Source: Actinophytocola sp036378875 (GTDB lineage: Bacteria; Actinomycetota; Actinomycetes; Mycobacteriales; Pseudonocardiaceae). From it: a stretch of DNA of 64,000 nucleotides. The notes beneath the pieces are model-generated. The model was not told the DNA's origin. It did not search any database and saw only the letters and a program-made list of their open reading frames with translations. A program made the translations under genes and the position numbers. The DNA lies in assembly GCF_036378875.1 (NCBI RefSeq), contig NZ_DASUVO010000045.1, forward strand, positions 62,001-126,000, read 5' to 3'. Positions 33,274 to 41,834 of the stretch are shown here, piece by piece. How positions within the stretch are numbered: position 1 is the stretch's first letter; the number at the start of each line of letters is the position of its first letter.

Positions 33274-34409
33274 CGGCCACCCCTCGGCAGGCCGAGCAGC
33301 CGCTCGGCGACGACGTTGCGCTGGATCTCGTTGGTACCGGCGTAGATGGGCCCGGCCAATGAGAACAGGTAGCCGGACTGCCACGCGCCGGCCAATTCAC
33401 CCTCCGCGCCCAGCAGGTCGATTGCGGTCTCGTGCAGCGCCACGTCCAGCTCCGACCAGAACACCTTGTTGATGCTCGACTCCGCGCCCAGCGTGCCGCC
33501 CTCGTTCAGGCGGCTGACCGTGCCGAGCGTGTACAGCCGGTACGCCCGCGCGCCGATCCACGCGTCGACCACGCGGTCCGCGATCTTGGGGTCCGGGTTC
33601 GACTGCCACAGCTCGACCAGCCGTTCCGCTGCCGCCACGAACCGGCCGGGGCTGCGGAGCGTCAGCCCACGCTCGTTGCTGGCCGTGCTCATCGCGACCC
33701 GCCAGCCGTCGCCCGGCTCGCCGATCACGTCCTCGTCCGGCACGAACACGTCGTCGAGGAAGATCTCCGCGAAGCCCGGCACGCCGTCGAGCTGTCCGAT
33801 CGGCCGGACGGTCACACCGTCGGCCTTGAGATCGAACATCACGTAGGTGAGGCCACGATGCCGTTCCGCGGCCGGGTCACTGCGGAACAGTCCGAACGCG
33901 CGGTCGGCGTGGCTCGCGCGGGAGCTCCACGTCTTCTGTCCGTTGAGGAGCCAGCCCCCGTCGGTTTTCGTGGCCCTGCTGCGCACACCCGCCAGGTCGC
34001 TGCCGGCCTCCGGTTCCGACCACGCCTGCGCCCAGATGTCGTCGGCGCGGGACATGCGGGGGAGGACGCGCTGTTTCTGTTCCTCCGTGCCGAACGCCAT
34101 CAGTGTCGAACCGAGCAGTGCGATGCCGTTGGCGGAGACGCGGGCCGGCGCGCCCGCCGCGTAGTACTCGTCCTCGAACACCACCCACTGCAGCAGGCTC
34201 GCGTCGCGCCCGCCGAACTCGTGCGGCCAGGTCACTGTGGACAGTCGCGCCTCGGCGAGCGTGCGTTCCCACTCGCGGTGGGGCTCGAAGCCCTCGTCGG
34301 TGTCCATGGGCGGCAACGGTTTCACCGGCACGTGCGCGGCGAGCCAGTCGCGCACCTCGTCACGGAACTCGATGGTCGCGGCGTCCAGGTCAAGATCCAC
34401 TGGCGGCAT
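33270..34409 (-). CDS. Acyl-CoA dehydrogenase FadE31-like subunit
   Basis: 379 aa. ACAD signatures: TVTWPHEFGGRDASLLQWVV, AWSEPEAGSDLAGVRSRATK, DDVFVPDEDVIGEPGDGWRV, GPIYAGTNEIQRNVVAERLL. Length and order (echA, fadE31-like, fadE32-like) fit the ring C/D acyl-CoA dehydrogenase set of the KstR2 regulon. ATG 34409 overlaps the end of the enoyl-CoA hydratase gene by 20 nt; GTG 34400 would shorten the overlap. Confidence 0.8.
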   Translation of the reverse strand: MPPVDLDLDAATIEFRDEVRDWLAAHVPVKPLPPMDTDEGFEPHREWERTLAEARLSTVTWPHEFGGRDASLLQWVVFEDEYYAAGAPARVSANGIALLGSTLMAFGTEEQKQRVLPRMSRADDIWAQAWSEPEAGSDLAGVRSRATKTDGGWLLNGQKTWSSRASHADRAFGLFRSDPAAERHRGLTYVMFDLKADGVTVRPIGQLDGVPGFAEIFLDDVFVPDEDVIGEPGDGWRVAMSTASNERGLTLRSPGRFVAAAERLVELWQSNPDPKIADRVVDAWIGARAYRLYTLGTVSRLNEGGTLGAESSINKVFWSELDVALHETAIDLLGAEGELAGAWQSGYLFSLAGPIYAGTNEIQRNVVAERLLGLPRGGR

Positions 34410-35232
34410 CCCTCATCGATCGGGCGTCCATGCCGGCGAGCGAGTCCTTCTCGGTCTCGGCGTTGTGGGCGTGGGCGAAGTGGTGCAGGCCGAAGACGGA
34501 GTCCATGCCGTTCCGCAGGCCCATCTGGTCCTCGGCCTGGTTGACGGCCCGCTTGGTGAGCGCGAGCCCGAAGCGGGGCATGGCCGCGATCGTCTCCGCC
34601 ATCTCGTAGGTCTTTTTCGACAACTCGTCACGGGGCACGACCCGGTTGACCATGCCGTTCTCCTTGGCCCATGCCGCGTCGAACCGCCCGCCGGTGAACA
34701 GGAACTCCTTGGCCGCGCGCGGACCCAGCACCCACGGGTGCGCGAAGTACTCGACGCCCGGGATGCCCATGCGGACGACCGGGTCCGAGAAGAACGCGTC
34801 CTCCGAGGCCACGATCAGGTCGCACACCCAGGCCAGCATGAGCCCGCCCGCGATGCACGCGCCCTGCACCATGGCGATCGTGGGCTTCGGGATCTCCCGC
34901 CACCGCCGGCACATGCCCAGGTAGACCTCCATCTCCCTGGCGTACCGGTTGTCGCCGCCCGGCTTGCCGACGTGGTCCCACCACATGACGGCCTTGCGCT
35001 CGAACGACTGGTCCACGTCCCGGCCCGGGGTGCCGATGTCGTGCCCGGCCGAGAAGTGCTTGCCGGCACCCGCGAGGACGATGACCTTGACCCCGTCGTC
35101 GTCGACGGCGCGGGTGAACGCGGCGTCGAGCGCGTAGGTCATGGCGGAGTTCTGGGCGTTGCGGTACTCGGGGCGGTTCATGGTCACCGTCGCCACTGGA
35201 CCGGTGACCTCGTACTGAACGACGTCGGTCAC
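34390..35232 (-). CDS. Enoyl-CoA hydratase/isomerase (crotonase family)
   Basis: 280 aa from GTG 35232, with GGAGG 4-5 nt upstream. Crotonase features: ATVTMNRPEYRNAQNSAMTY, the oxyanion loop AGAGKHFSAGHDIGTPGRD and VQGACIAGGLMLAWVCDLIV, then FSDPVVRMGIPGVEYFAHPW. It lacks the paired catalytic glutamates in obvious form, so hydratase versus hydrolase cannot be settled. It heads a leftward operon with the FadE31/32-like genes and shares a KstR2-like operator with divergent fadE30, which implies a ring C/D role. Confidence 0.82.
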   Translation of the reverse strand: MTDVVQYEVTGPVATVTMNRPEYRNAQNSAMTYALDAAFTRAVDDDGVKVIVLAGAGKHFSAGHDIGTPGRDVDQSFERKAVMWWDHVGKPGGDNRYAREMEVYLGMCRRWREIPKPTIAMVQGACIAGGLMLAWVCDLIVASEDAFFSDPVVRMGIPGVEYFAHPWVLGPRAAKEFLFTGGRFDAAWAKENGMVNRVVPRDELSKKTYEMAETIAAMPRFGLALTKRAVNQAEDQMGLRNGMDSVFGLHHFAHAHNAETEKDSLAGMDARSMRDAASGS

Positions 35233-35242
35233 GTTGCCTCCT

Positions 35243-35261
35243 ACCAAAGCAATTGCTTGGT
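35243..35261. promoter_or_regulatory. KstR2-like operator between the crotonase gene and fadE30
   Basis: ACCAAAGCAATTGCTTGGT, with a perfect 12-bp palindromic core AAGCAATTGCTT (35247-35258). The rightward TAGGCT hexamer (35261-35266) is 8 nt from the fadE30 ATG, suggesting a leaderless transcript like the KstR promoters but with a different repressor. Confidence 0.78.
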
Positions 35262-35274
35262 AGGCTAACACCCC

Positions 35275-36411
35275 ATGACGGCCCTTGAGGAGTTCCGCGC
35301 AACGGTGCGGGAATGGTTGGCCGACAACCTGTCCGGCGACTTCGCCGCGCTCCGCGGGCTCGGCGGGCCCGGTCGAGAGCACGAGGCCTTCGACGAGCGC
35401 ATCGAGTGGGACCGGCATCTCGCGGCGGCGGGTTGGACGTGCCTCGGGTGGCCGGAGGAGTACGGCGGCCGTGACGCGTCGGTCGAGGAGCGGGTGGTGT
35501 TCCACGAGGAGTACGCGCGGGCGGAGGCGCCGGCACGGGTTAGTCACCTCGGCGAGGAACTGCTCGGCCCGACGTTGATCGCGCTCGGCACGGACGCGCA
35601 GCGGGCCCGGTTCCTGCCGCCGATCAGGCGGGTCGAGGAACTGTGGTGCCAGGGCTACTCGGAGCCGGGTGCCGGGTCGGACCTCGCCTCGGTGTCGACG
35701 TCGGCGGTGCTGAACGACGGCGAGTTTGTGATCACGGGGCAGAAGGTGTGGACCTCGCTCGCCCACGTGGCCCAGTGGTGTTTCGCGGTGGTCAGGACGA
35801 CGCCGGGAGCCAAACGGCATGCCGGGTTGTCGTACCTGCTCGTGCCCATGGACCAACCGGGCGTGTCGGTACGTCCCATTGAGCAACTGACCGGTGGGTC
35901 GGAGTTCAACGAGGTGTTCTTCGACGGTGCCCGCACCACCGCCGACCTGGTGGTTGGCGAGGTCGGCGGCGGCTGGCAGGTCGCGATGGCCACGCTGGCG
36001 TTCGAACGCGGCGTCGCCACGCTGGGTTTGCAGGTCGGGTTCCGTCGCGAGCTGGAGGCGCTGGTGTCGCTCGCGCGGGACACCGGGGTGCTCGACGACC
36101 CGGTCATCCGGGAGAAGCTGACCAGGGCGCGGATCGGGTTGGACGTGATGCGTTGGCACGCGCTGCGCACGATCGACGGCGAGGGCGCGTCGGTCACCAA
36201 GCTGGTATGGGCGAACTGGCACCGCGGACTGGGTGAGCTGGCGATGGAGGTGCTGGGCGCGGCGGGCATGGTGACTGACGGCGACCTCTCGGAGTGGCAG
36301 CGACTGTTCCTGTTCAGCCGGTCCGACACGATCTACGGCGGCTCCAACGAGATCCAGCGCAACATCATCGCCGAGCGGGTGCTCGGTCTGCCGAGGGAGG
36401 CCAGGGCATGA
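35275..36411 (+). CDS. fadE30: Acyl-CoA dehydrogenase FadE30
   Basis: 378 aa. GWTCLGWPEEYGGRDASVEE, CQGYSEPGAGSDLASVSTSA, DGEFVITGQKVWTSLAHVAQ and YGGSNEIQRNIIAERVLGLP identify a full-length ACAD. It is followed by an IpdF-like SDR with a 4-nt overlap, as Mtb fadE30 (Rv3560c) is by ipdF (Rv3559c). There it oxidises 5-hydroxy-HIP-CoA in ring C/D breakdown. No Shine-Dalgarno; start ATG 35275 fits a leaderless promoter. Confidence 0.87.
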   Translation: MTALEEFRATVREWLADNLSGDFAALRGLGGPGREHEAFDERIEWDRHLAAAGWTCLGWPEEYGGRDASVEERVVFHEEYARAEAPARVSHLGEELLGPTLIALGTDAQRARFLPPIRRVEELWCQGYSEPGAGSDLASVSTSAVLNDGEFVITGQKVWTSLAHVAQWCFAVVRTTPGAKRHAGLSYLLVPMDQPGVSVRPIEQLTGGSEFNEVFFDGARTTADLVVGEVGGGWQVAMATLAFERGVATLGLQVGFRRELEALVSLARDTGVLDDPVIREKLTRARIGLDVMRWHALRTIDGEGASVTKLVWANWHRGLGELAMEVLGAAGMVTDGDLSEWQRLFLFSRSDTIYGGSNEIQRNIIAERVLGLPREARA

Positions 36412-37151
36412 AGGCCCACGATCTGTTGCGGGACAAGGTGGTCGTGGTGACGGCCGCGGCTGGCACCGGCATAGGCTCCGCTGTGGCTCGCCGGTGCGTC
36501 GAGGAGGGCGCGCGGGTCGTGGTGAGCGACTGGCACGAGCGCCGGCTCGAGAAGACCGCCGCCGAGTTGGGCGTCCACCCGATCGTGTGCGACGTGACCG
36601 ACGAGGAGCAGGTCCAGGCGCTGATCGACGGCACGGTCGCGGAGTACGGCCGGCTGGACGTGATGATCAACAACGCGGGCCTCGGCGGCACCCGGTCCGT
36701 TCTGGACATGCCCGACGACGAGTGGTTCCGCGTCGTGGACGTAACGTTGCACGGGACGTTTCGGTGCACGCGTGCCGCGCTGAAGCAGATGGTCGCGCAG
36801 GGCGACGGCGGCGCCGTGGTCAACAACGCGTCGGTGGTCGGCTGGCGTGCGCAGGAGGGCCAGGCCCACTACGCGGCCGCCAAGGCGGGTGTCATGGCGT
36901 TCACCCGGTGCGCGGCCATGGACGTGGCCACGCACGGGATCCGCGTGAACGCGGTGGCCCCGAGCCTCGCGATGCACCCACACCTCGCAAAGGTGACGAG
37001 CGAGGAGCTTCTACGCGACCTGACCGCCCGTGAGGCGTTCGGTCGCGCGGCGGAACCGTGGGAGGTCGCGAACGTGATGGTGTTCCTCGCGAGCGACTAC
37101 TCCTCCTACCTGACGGGTGAGGTCATTTCGGTGAGCAGCCAGCACCCGTAG
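36408..37151 (+). CDS. ipdF: Short-chain dehydrogenase IpdF (HIP-CoA pathway)
   Basis: 247 aa SDR. TAAAGTGIGSAVARRCVEEG (cofactor loop), DVMINNAGLGGTRSVLDM (NAG motif), VVNNASVVGWRAQEGQAHYA with Ser and a Tyr-x-x-x-Lys (YAAAKAG). IpdF oxidises 5-hydroxy-HIP-type CoA thioesters. It is coupled to fadE30 by an ATGA overlap. The C-terminus lacks a membrane or targeting segment. Confidence 0.87.
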   Translation: MKAHDLLRDKVVVVTAAAGTGIGSAVARRCVEEGARVVVSDWHERRLEKTAAELGVHPIVCDVTDEEQVQALIDGTVAEYGRLDVMINNAGLGGTRSVLDMPDDEWFRVVDVTLHGTFRCTRAALKQMVAQGDGGAVVNNASVVGWRAQEGQAHYAAAKAGVMAFTRCAAMDVATHGIRVNAVAPSLAMHPHLAKVTSEELLRDLTAREAFGRAAEPWEVANVMVFLASDYSSYLTGEVISVSSQHP

Positions 37152-37190
37152 GTTGGGCATGCGCACTAAGGTGCGATCAGGAGGTCCACG

Positions 37191-38558
37191 ATGCCCATCA
37201 TGCCGGTGACGGATTCGATGTTCCTGCTCGCGGAGTCGCGTGAGCACCCCATGCACGTCGGCGGTCTGCAGCTGTTCGAGCTGCCGGAGGGCGCGGGTCC
37301 CGACTACGTCAACGACTTCCACAAACAGCTGCTGTCGCTCGCGGACGTCCGCCCGCTCTTCCGGCGCCGTCCGCGCGGGCCGGTCGGGACCGTCGGCCAG
37401 TTCGCGTGGGTCAACGACGATCACCTCGACCTCGAGCACCACGTGCGACTGTCCGGCCTGCCCCGCCCCGGCCGGGTGCGTGAGCTGCTGGAGCTGACCT
37501 CCCGTCTGCACGGCTACCTACTCGACCGTCATCGTCCTCTGTGGGAGTTCACGATGATGGACGGCTTGCAGGGCAACCGTTTCGCGACGTACACGAAGGT
37601 CCATCACAGCCTGCTGGACGGCGTGTCGGCGCTGCGGCTCATGCAGGCGTCGCTGTCAGAGGACCCGTCGGACATGACTGTGCGTCCACCGTGGTCACCG
37701 CGCGTGCGGACCGACGTGTTCGACACCAAGCGCGAGGACGACGGGTTCGACCCGGTCCGTGCGGTCACCGAGTTCCTCAACGAGATCCGTGGTGCCGGGT
37801 CGGCCGCGACCAGGGTCGTGAACGAGGTGTTCCGGGAGCAGTCCGCCACGCTGTCGTTCCAGGCGCCGCGGTCGATGTTCAACGTGGCGATCACCGGTGC
37901 CCGCCGGTTCGCCGCGCAGGGCTGGCCGCTCGACCGCATCAAGGCGGTCGTGAGGGCCGCCGGGGTGACGCTGAACGACGTCATGCTCGCCATGTGTTCC
38001 GGCGCCCTCCGCAAGTACCTGCTGGATCTCGGCGCTCTGCCGGACCGGCCGCTGGTGGCGGCGATTCCGATGTCGCTGCGCGCCGGCGAGGGCTTCGGCG
38101 GTAACGCCATCGGGTTGATCCTGTGCAACCTGGCCACGACCGAGGCGGACGCGGGTGATCGCCTGGCGGCCATCCACGACTCGATGCTCAAGGGCAAGCA
38201 GTTCTACCACGGCATGAGCCGGCTGCAGATCCTCGCGCTGTCCGCGGTGCCGTTGATTCCGCTGGGTATCGGGATGATCCCGGGGATGGTCAAGGTCGCG
38301 CCGCCCGCGTTCAACGTCCTGATCTCGAACGTGCCAGGGCCGCGCAAGCCGCTGTACTGGAACGGCGCCCGGATGCAGGGCGTGTACCCACTGTCCATTC
38401 CGTACGAGGGGCAGGCGCTGAACATCACGGTCACCAGCTATGCCGGCAGCCTGGAGTTCGGGCTCACGGGTTGCCGCGGCACGGTGCCGCACCTGCAGCG
38501 TCTGCTCGGCCTGTTGGACGAGTCGCTGGAGGAGCTGGAGAAGGCGGTGTCCTACTAG
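37191..38558 (+). CDS. Wax ester synthase / diacylglycerol acyltransferase (WS/DGAT)
   Basis: 455 aa. Catalytic HHxxxDG in YTKVHHSLLDGVSALRLM (His-His about 142-143), and the second family motif NVLISNVPGPRKPLYWNGAR near the C-terminus. The family esterifies acyl-CoA to diacylglycerol or fatty alcohols to form storage lipid. ATG 37191 has AGGAGG 5 nt upstream. It sits at the end of the fadE30-ipdF operon and converges with ipdC (4-nt stop overlap). Whether it esterifies a sterol-derived acyl-CoA is unknown. Confidence 0.86.
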   Translation: MPIMPVTDSMFLLAESREHPMHVGGLQLFELPEGAGPDYVNDFHKQLLSLADVRPLFRRRPRGPVGTVGQFAWVNDDHLDLEHHVRLSGLPRPGRVRELLELTSRLHGYLLDRHRPLWEFTMMDGLQGNRFATYTKVHHSLLDGVSALRLMQASLSEDPSDMTVRPPWSPRVRTDVFDTKREDDGFDPVRAVTEFLNEIRGAGSAATRVVNEVFREQSATLSFQAPRSMFNVAITGARRFAAQGWPLDRIKAVVRAAGVTLNDVMLAMCSGALRKYLLDLGALPDRPLVAAIPMSLRAGEGFGGNAIGLILCNLATTEADAGDRLAAIHDSMLKGKQFYHGMSRLQILALSAVPLIPLGIGMIPGMVKVAPPAFNVLISNVPGPRKPLYWNGARMQGVYPLSIPYEGQALNITVTSYAGSLEFGLTGCRGTVPHLQRLLGLLDESLEELEKAVSY

Positions 38559-39595
38559 GACAGCTTGCGGAGGATGGCCTCGGCGTCGGTGACGATGCCG
38601 GTGATCAGCTCCGCGCACGTCGGCAGGTCCTTCAGCGCGCCGGCGACCTGACCCGATGCCAGCACGCCCGCGTCGGTGTTGCCGTTGACGAGTCCTTCGC
38701 GCAGCAGCATCGGCGTGTTCGCGGCCATGATCAGTTGTGACCACGTGACCTTGTGGTTGTGCCGCATGGCAAGGCCCTCGCGGATCATGCCCCGCCAGGA
38801 CAGGTTCGTCAGGCTTCGGAACCGCGCCGCGTTTCCGACGGCCCGCAGGAGCCCACGTGCGCGGCCGCTGATTTCCAGTGCTGCCACCAAATCCGTGCGC
38901 AGCACCCGGTGCGGCATGCCGTCCACCCTGGTCGTGACCACCGTGTCGGTCAGGCCGCTCGCCAGGTACGCGTCCTTGACCGCCTGCGGCACCGTGCTTT
39001 CCTGGGTGAGCAGGAACCTCGTGCCCATGCCGATTCCCGCCGCGCCGTACGCCAGAGCCGCGGCCAGACCCCGGCCGTCGAAGAAGCCGCCCGCCGCGAT
39101 CACCGGGATGTCGACCGCGTCGACCACCGAGGGCAGCAACACCGTCGTCGCCACCTGTCCGGTGTGGCCACCGCCTTCGCCGCCCTGCACCATCACCGCG
39201 TCCACGCCCCAGCCGGCGACCTTCTCGGCGTGCCGAACCGCGCCGATGGACGGGATCACCACCACACCCGCGTCCTTCAACCGCGCGATGAGTTCCTTCG
39301 ACGGCGCCAGCGCGAACGACGCCACCCGGACACCGGTCCTGATCAGCAGTTCGGCCCGGTCCTTCGCGTCCACGGCGTCCGCGCGCAGGTTGACCCCGAA
39401 CGGCGCCTCGGTGCGGGAACGGACCTCGGCGATCGCGGTTTCCAGCTCCTCGTAGGTCATCGTGGCCGACGCGAGGATGCCGAGGCCGCCCGCGTTCGCG
39501 ACCGCCGACACCAGCCGGGGCCCGGCCACCCAGCCCATGCCGGTCTGCACCACCGGGTGGCGGACTCCGACGAGCCTCGTCAGCGCGGTGTCCAT
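38555..39595 (-). CDS. ipdC: Flavin-dependent NADH oxidoreductase IpdC (nitronate monooxygenase fold)
   Basis: 346 aa TIM-barrel flavoprotein: HPVVQTGMGWVAGPRLVSAV, VDAVMVQGGEGGGHTGQVAT (phosphate loop), VIAAGGFFDGRGLAAALAYG, GIGMGTRFLLTQEST. IpdC acts with the IpdAB hydrolase and EchA20 in opening rings C/D. The start is ATG 39595, overlapping the ipdB stop by 1 nt (TGATG); GTG 39598 is an alternative. Same order as Mtb Rv3550-Rv3553. Confidence 0.87.
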   Translation of the reverse strand: MDTALTRLVGVRHPVVQTGMGWVAGPRLVSAVANAGGLGILASATMTYEELETAIAEVRSRTEAPFGVNLRADAVDAKDRAELLIRTGVRVASFALAPSKELIARLKDAGVVVIPSIGAVRHAEKVAGWGVDAVMVQGGEGGGHTGQVATTVLLPSVVDAVDIPVIAAGGFFDGRGLAAALAYGAAGIGMGTRFLLTQESTVPQAVKDAYLASGLTDTVVTTRVDGMPHRVLRTDLVAALEISGRARGLLRAVGNAARFRSLTNLSWRGMIREGLAMRHNHKVTWSQLIMAANTPMLLREGLVNGNTDAGVLASGQVAGALKDLPTCAELITGIVTDAEAILRKLS

Positions 39596-40272
39596 CACGC
39601 GTTCCGCGCGCCGGTCGGGTCGAGCTTCGCGATCAGTGCCAGCTCCTCCTCGCTCGGGGACCTGGTCACCGGCGGGTCCTCCGCGTGCAGGGGAAACCCG
39701 GTCTGCTCAACGACTTCGTCCAACGTGACGCCGGGATGCAGTGACACGACGCGCATCGCGTGGGACGGGCCGCCGAAGTCCAGCACGCACAGGTTGGTCA
39801 CCACGCGGTACACGTGTCCGCCACGGTCGCGACCGACACCGGAGATCATGTCCACGGCCGGTACGAACACCCTCGGCGAGTGTTTCGGCACCCAGTAGCT
39901 CGTCCGATGGTTGATGGTGTTCCCCGGTGCACCCCGGACACCGAGCAGCTGCCGCTTCGGAGTCGCGTGTGGACCGATGCAGGAGATGTTCTGGTTGCCG
40001 TACCGGTCGAGCTGGTTGGCGCCCATGACGACGTGTCGCCGGCCGTGCGCGACCACGTCGAACACCGCGCGGTACGGCAGCCACCCTTCGGCGACACCGT
40101 CCGCCGTCAGCAACGTGGCCTCCCCGTCGGACAGCAGCAGGTCCGGCTCGAACGTCGACCGCGCGAGCTTCGCGCCGAGCTGTGGTACCAACCCCATGGG
40201 GCTGGCCACGATCTCACCGTCACCGCGGAACAGTTCGGCGCAGGCGACCACGCAGACATCGATGGTGCTCAT
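39595..40272 (-). CDS. ipdB: COCHEA-CoA hydrolase subunit IpdB
   Basis: 225 aa, class I CoA-transferase fold beta subunit: SMGLVPQLGAKLARS-type start region, HVVMGANQLDRYGNQNISCI, YRVVTNLCVLDFGG and LHPGVTLDEVVEQTGF. In Mtb IpdA/IpdB form a CoA-transferase-like enzyme that hydrolyses the C ring of COCHEA-CoA rather than transferring CoA. ATG 40272 overlaps the ipdA stop by 4 nt. Confidence 0.88.
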   Translation of the reverse strand: MSTIDVCVVACAELFRGDGEIVASPMGLVPQLGAKLARSTFEPDLLLSDGEATLLTADGVAEGWLPYRAVFDVVAHGRRHVVMGANQLDRYGNQNISCIGPHATPKRQLLGVRGAPGNTINHRTSYWVPKHSPRVFVPAVDMISGVGRDRGGHVYRVVTNLCVLDFGGPSHAMRVVSLHPGVTLDEVVEQTGFPLHAEDPPVTRSPSEEELALIAKLDPTGARNA

Positions 40273-41096
40273 GCCACCGCCTTCTGGTATGTGGCCTCGT
40301 CCCCGCTCAGGTATTTGTCGACAAAGGACTCCCAGTCCGCCGACGCGTACTCCTTCTGGAACGCCTCGTCCCGACCGTAGTCGCCCGCGCAGCTGGTGAA
40401 GTGCGCGCCACGTGGGGTTTCCACCACGCCGTCGACCATCATCCGGTTCAGCAGCAGCGTTTGCGGCGGTCCGGCAGCTGCCAGCTCCGCCGTGTCCATG
40501 ATGGACTCGCAGGACACGTACCGTTTGGTGGCGGCCAGGCAGAACAGGTCGTCGAAGTACGGGTCGGGGCCGAGGTAGCGCGCGTTGCCGTGCCGGTCCG
40601 CGCGGTTGAGGTGCACGAGCGCCGCGTCCAGGTGCAGCGCCGGCACCGCCAGCAGCTCCGCGCCGTCCTCGTAGGGCGAGCGGATGGTCTTCAGCGTCGG
40701 GTCGTAGGTCACCACGTCCGAACCGAGCCCGGCGCGCATGGGCAGGAACGGCAACCGGTGTGCCGCGGCGCGGAGTCCGGTCTGGAACATGCCCTCGTCC
40801 CACTCCCGGACCGTGATGGCACCCGACTCGCGCGCCTTCCGGAAGTACGGGTCGTACGGGATCGAGTCCAGCGTGACGAACCCGAACACGGCCGTCCGGA
40901 CCTTGCCGGCCGCGCACAGCAGCCCGAGGTCCGGGCCGCCGTAGGAGACGACCGTGAGGTCCTTCAACGACGAGCGCAGGATCGCGCGTACCAGCGCCAT
41001 CGGCTTGCGCCGGGACCCCCAGCCGCCGATGCCGATGGTCATCCCGTCAGACAGCGTGGAGACCACTTCTTCAGCGGTCATCCGCTTGTCTCTCAC
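40269..41096 (-). CDS. ipdA: COCHEA-CoA hydrolase subunit IpdA
   Basis: 275 aa, class I CoA-transferase fold alpha subunit: DGMTIGIGGWGSRRKPMALV, LTVVSYGGPDLGLLCAAGKV, PALHLDAALVHLNRADRHGN, ETPRGAHFTSCAGDYGRDEA. Pairs with IpdB. GTG 41096 overlaps the echA20 stop by 4 nt; another candidate, ATG at codon 6 (MTAEEVVSTL), would be too far in. Confidence 0.88.
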   Translation of the reverse strand: MRDKRMTAEEVVSTLSDGMTIGIGGWGSRRKPMALVRAILRSSLKDLTVVSYGGPDLGLLCAAGKVRTAVFGFVTLDSIPYDPYFRKARESGAITVREWDEGMFQTGLRAAAHRLPFLPMRAGLGSDVVTYDPTLKTIRSPYEDGAELLAVPALHLDAALVHLNRADRHGNARYLGPDPYFDDLFCLAATKRYVSCESIMDTAELAAAGPPQTLLLNRMMVDGVVETPRGAHFTSCAGDYGRDEAFQKEYASADWESFVDKYLSGDEATYQKAVA

Positions 41097-41833
41097 TTAC
41101 CCTCCAGGAACCTTTGCCGGGCCTCATCAGACGCTCCGGTCAGGTTGAGCTCGAACGTGAAACCCTGCTCGTAACGGTAGCTGCGGTGCACGTCCTGCGG
41201 GTCGATGCCGTTGATCGCCTTCTTCGCCGCTCGGATCACCCTGGTGTCCTTGGCGGCGATCTGCTTCGCGACCTCCAGCGCGGCGCCCTCCAGTTCGGCG
41301 GGCGGCACCACCCGGTACACCGAGCCGAAGTGGTGCAGCTGTTCGGCCGTGACGGTCGACGCCGTGTAGTACATGGCACGCATCAGGTGTTGCGGCACGA
41401 GCCGCGACAGGTGTGTGGCCGCGCCGAGTGCGCCTCTGTCCACTTCGGGCAGTCCGAACGTCGCGTCGTCGCTCGCCACCACCACGTCCGCGTTGCCGAC
41501 CAACCCGACGCCACCGCCGAGGCAGAACCCCTGCACGGCCACGATGACCGGCACCTCGCAGTCGTACACCGCGCCGAACGCCGCGTAGCAACCCCTGTTG
41601 GCGCCGACCAGCGCGCCGTGGCCCTTCTGCTGGATCTCCTTGATGTCCACGCCCGCGTTGAACCCGCGACCGGCCGCCCTGAGCACGACGACGTGGGTGC
41701 CGGGGTCGCGACCGGCGTTCGTGACCGCGTCCGCCAGAGCGAACCAGCCGGCCACCGGCAGCGCGTTGACCGGTGGGTAGTCCACCGTCACCACGACCAC
41801 ACCGGGCTCGGCCTCGGTTACCTCGATGCTCAT
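41093..41833 (-). CDS. echA20: Crotonase-family ring D hydrolase EchA20
   Basis: 246 aa, about the length of Mtb EchA20. VTVDYPPVNALPVAGWFALA, AAGRGFNAGVDIKEIQQKGH (oxyanion loop), VQGFCLGGGVGLVGNADVVV, FGLPEVDRGALGAATHLSRL. EchA20 hydrolyses the D ring of the HIP-derived HIEC-CoA. One nucleotide separates its start from the fadA5 stop, so fadA5-echA20-ipdA-ipdB-ipdC is probably one operon. Confidence 0.9.
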   Translation of the reverse strand: MSIEVTEAEPGVVVVTVDYPPVNALPVAGWFALADAVTNAGRDPGTHVVVLRAAGRGFNAGVDIKEIQQKGHGALVGANRGCYAAFGAVYDCEVPVIVAVQGFCLGGGVGLVGNADVVVASDDATFGLPEVDRGALGAATHLSRLVPQHLMRAMYYTASTVTAEQLHHFGSVYRVVPPAELEGAALEVAKQIAAKDTRVIRAAKKAINGIDPQDVHRSYRYEQGFTFELNLTGASDEARQRFLEGK

Positions 41834-41834
41834 C

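Noticed and set aside
34432..36222. Long opposite-strand open frames across fadE31-like and fadE30
   Set aside because: Third-position GC creates open antisense frames here; the sense frames carry complete acyl-CoA dehydrogenase signatures, the antisense ones none.
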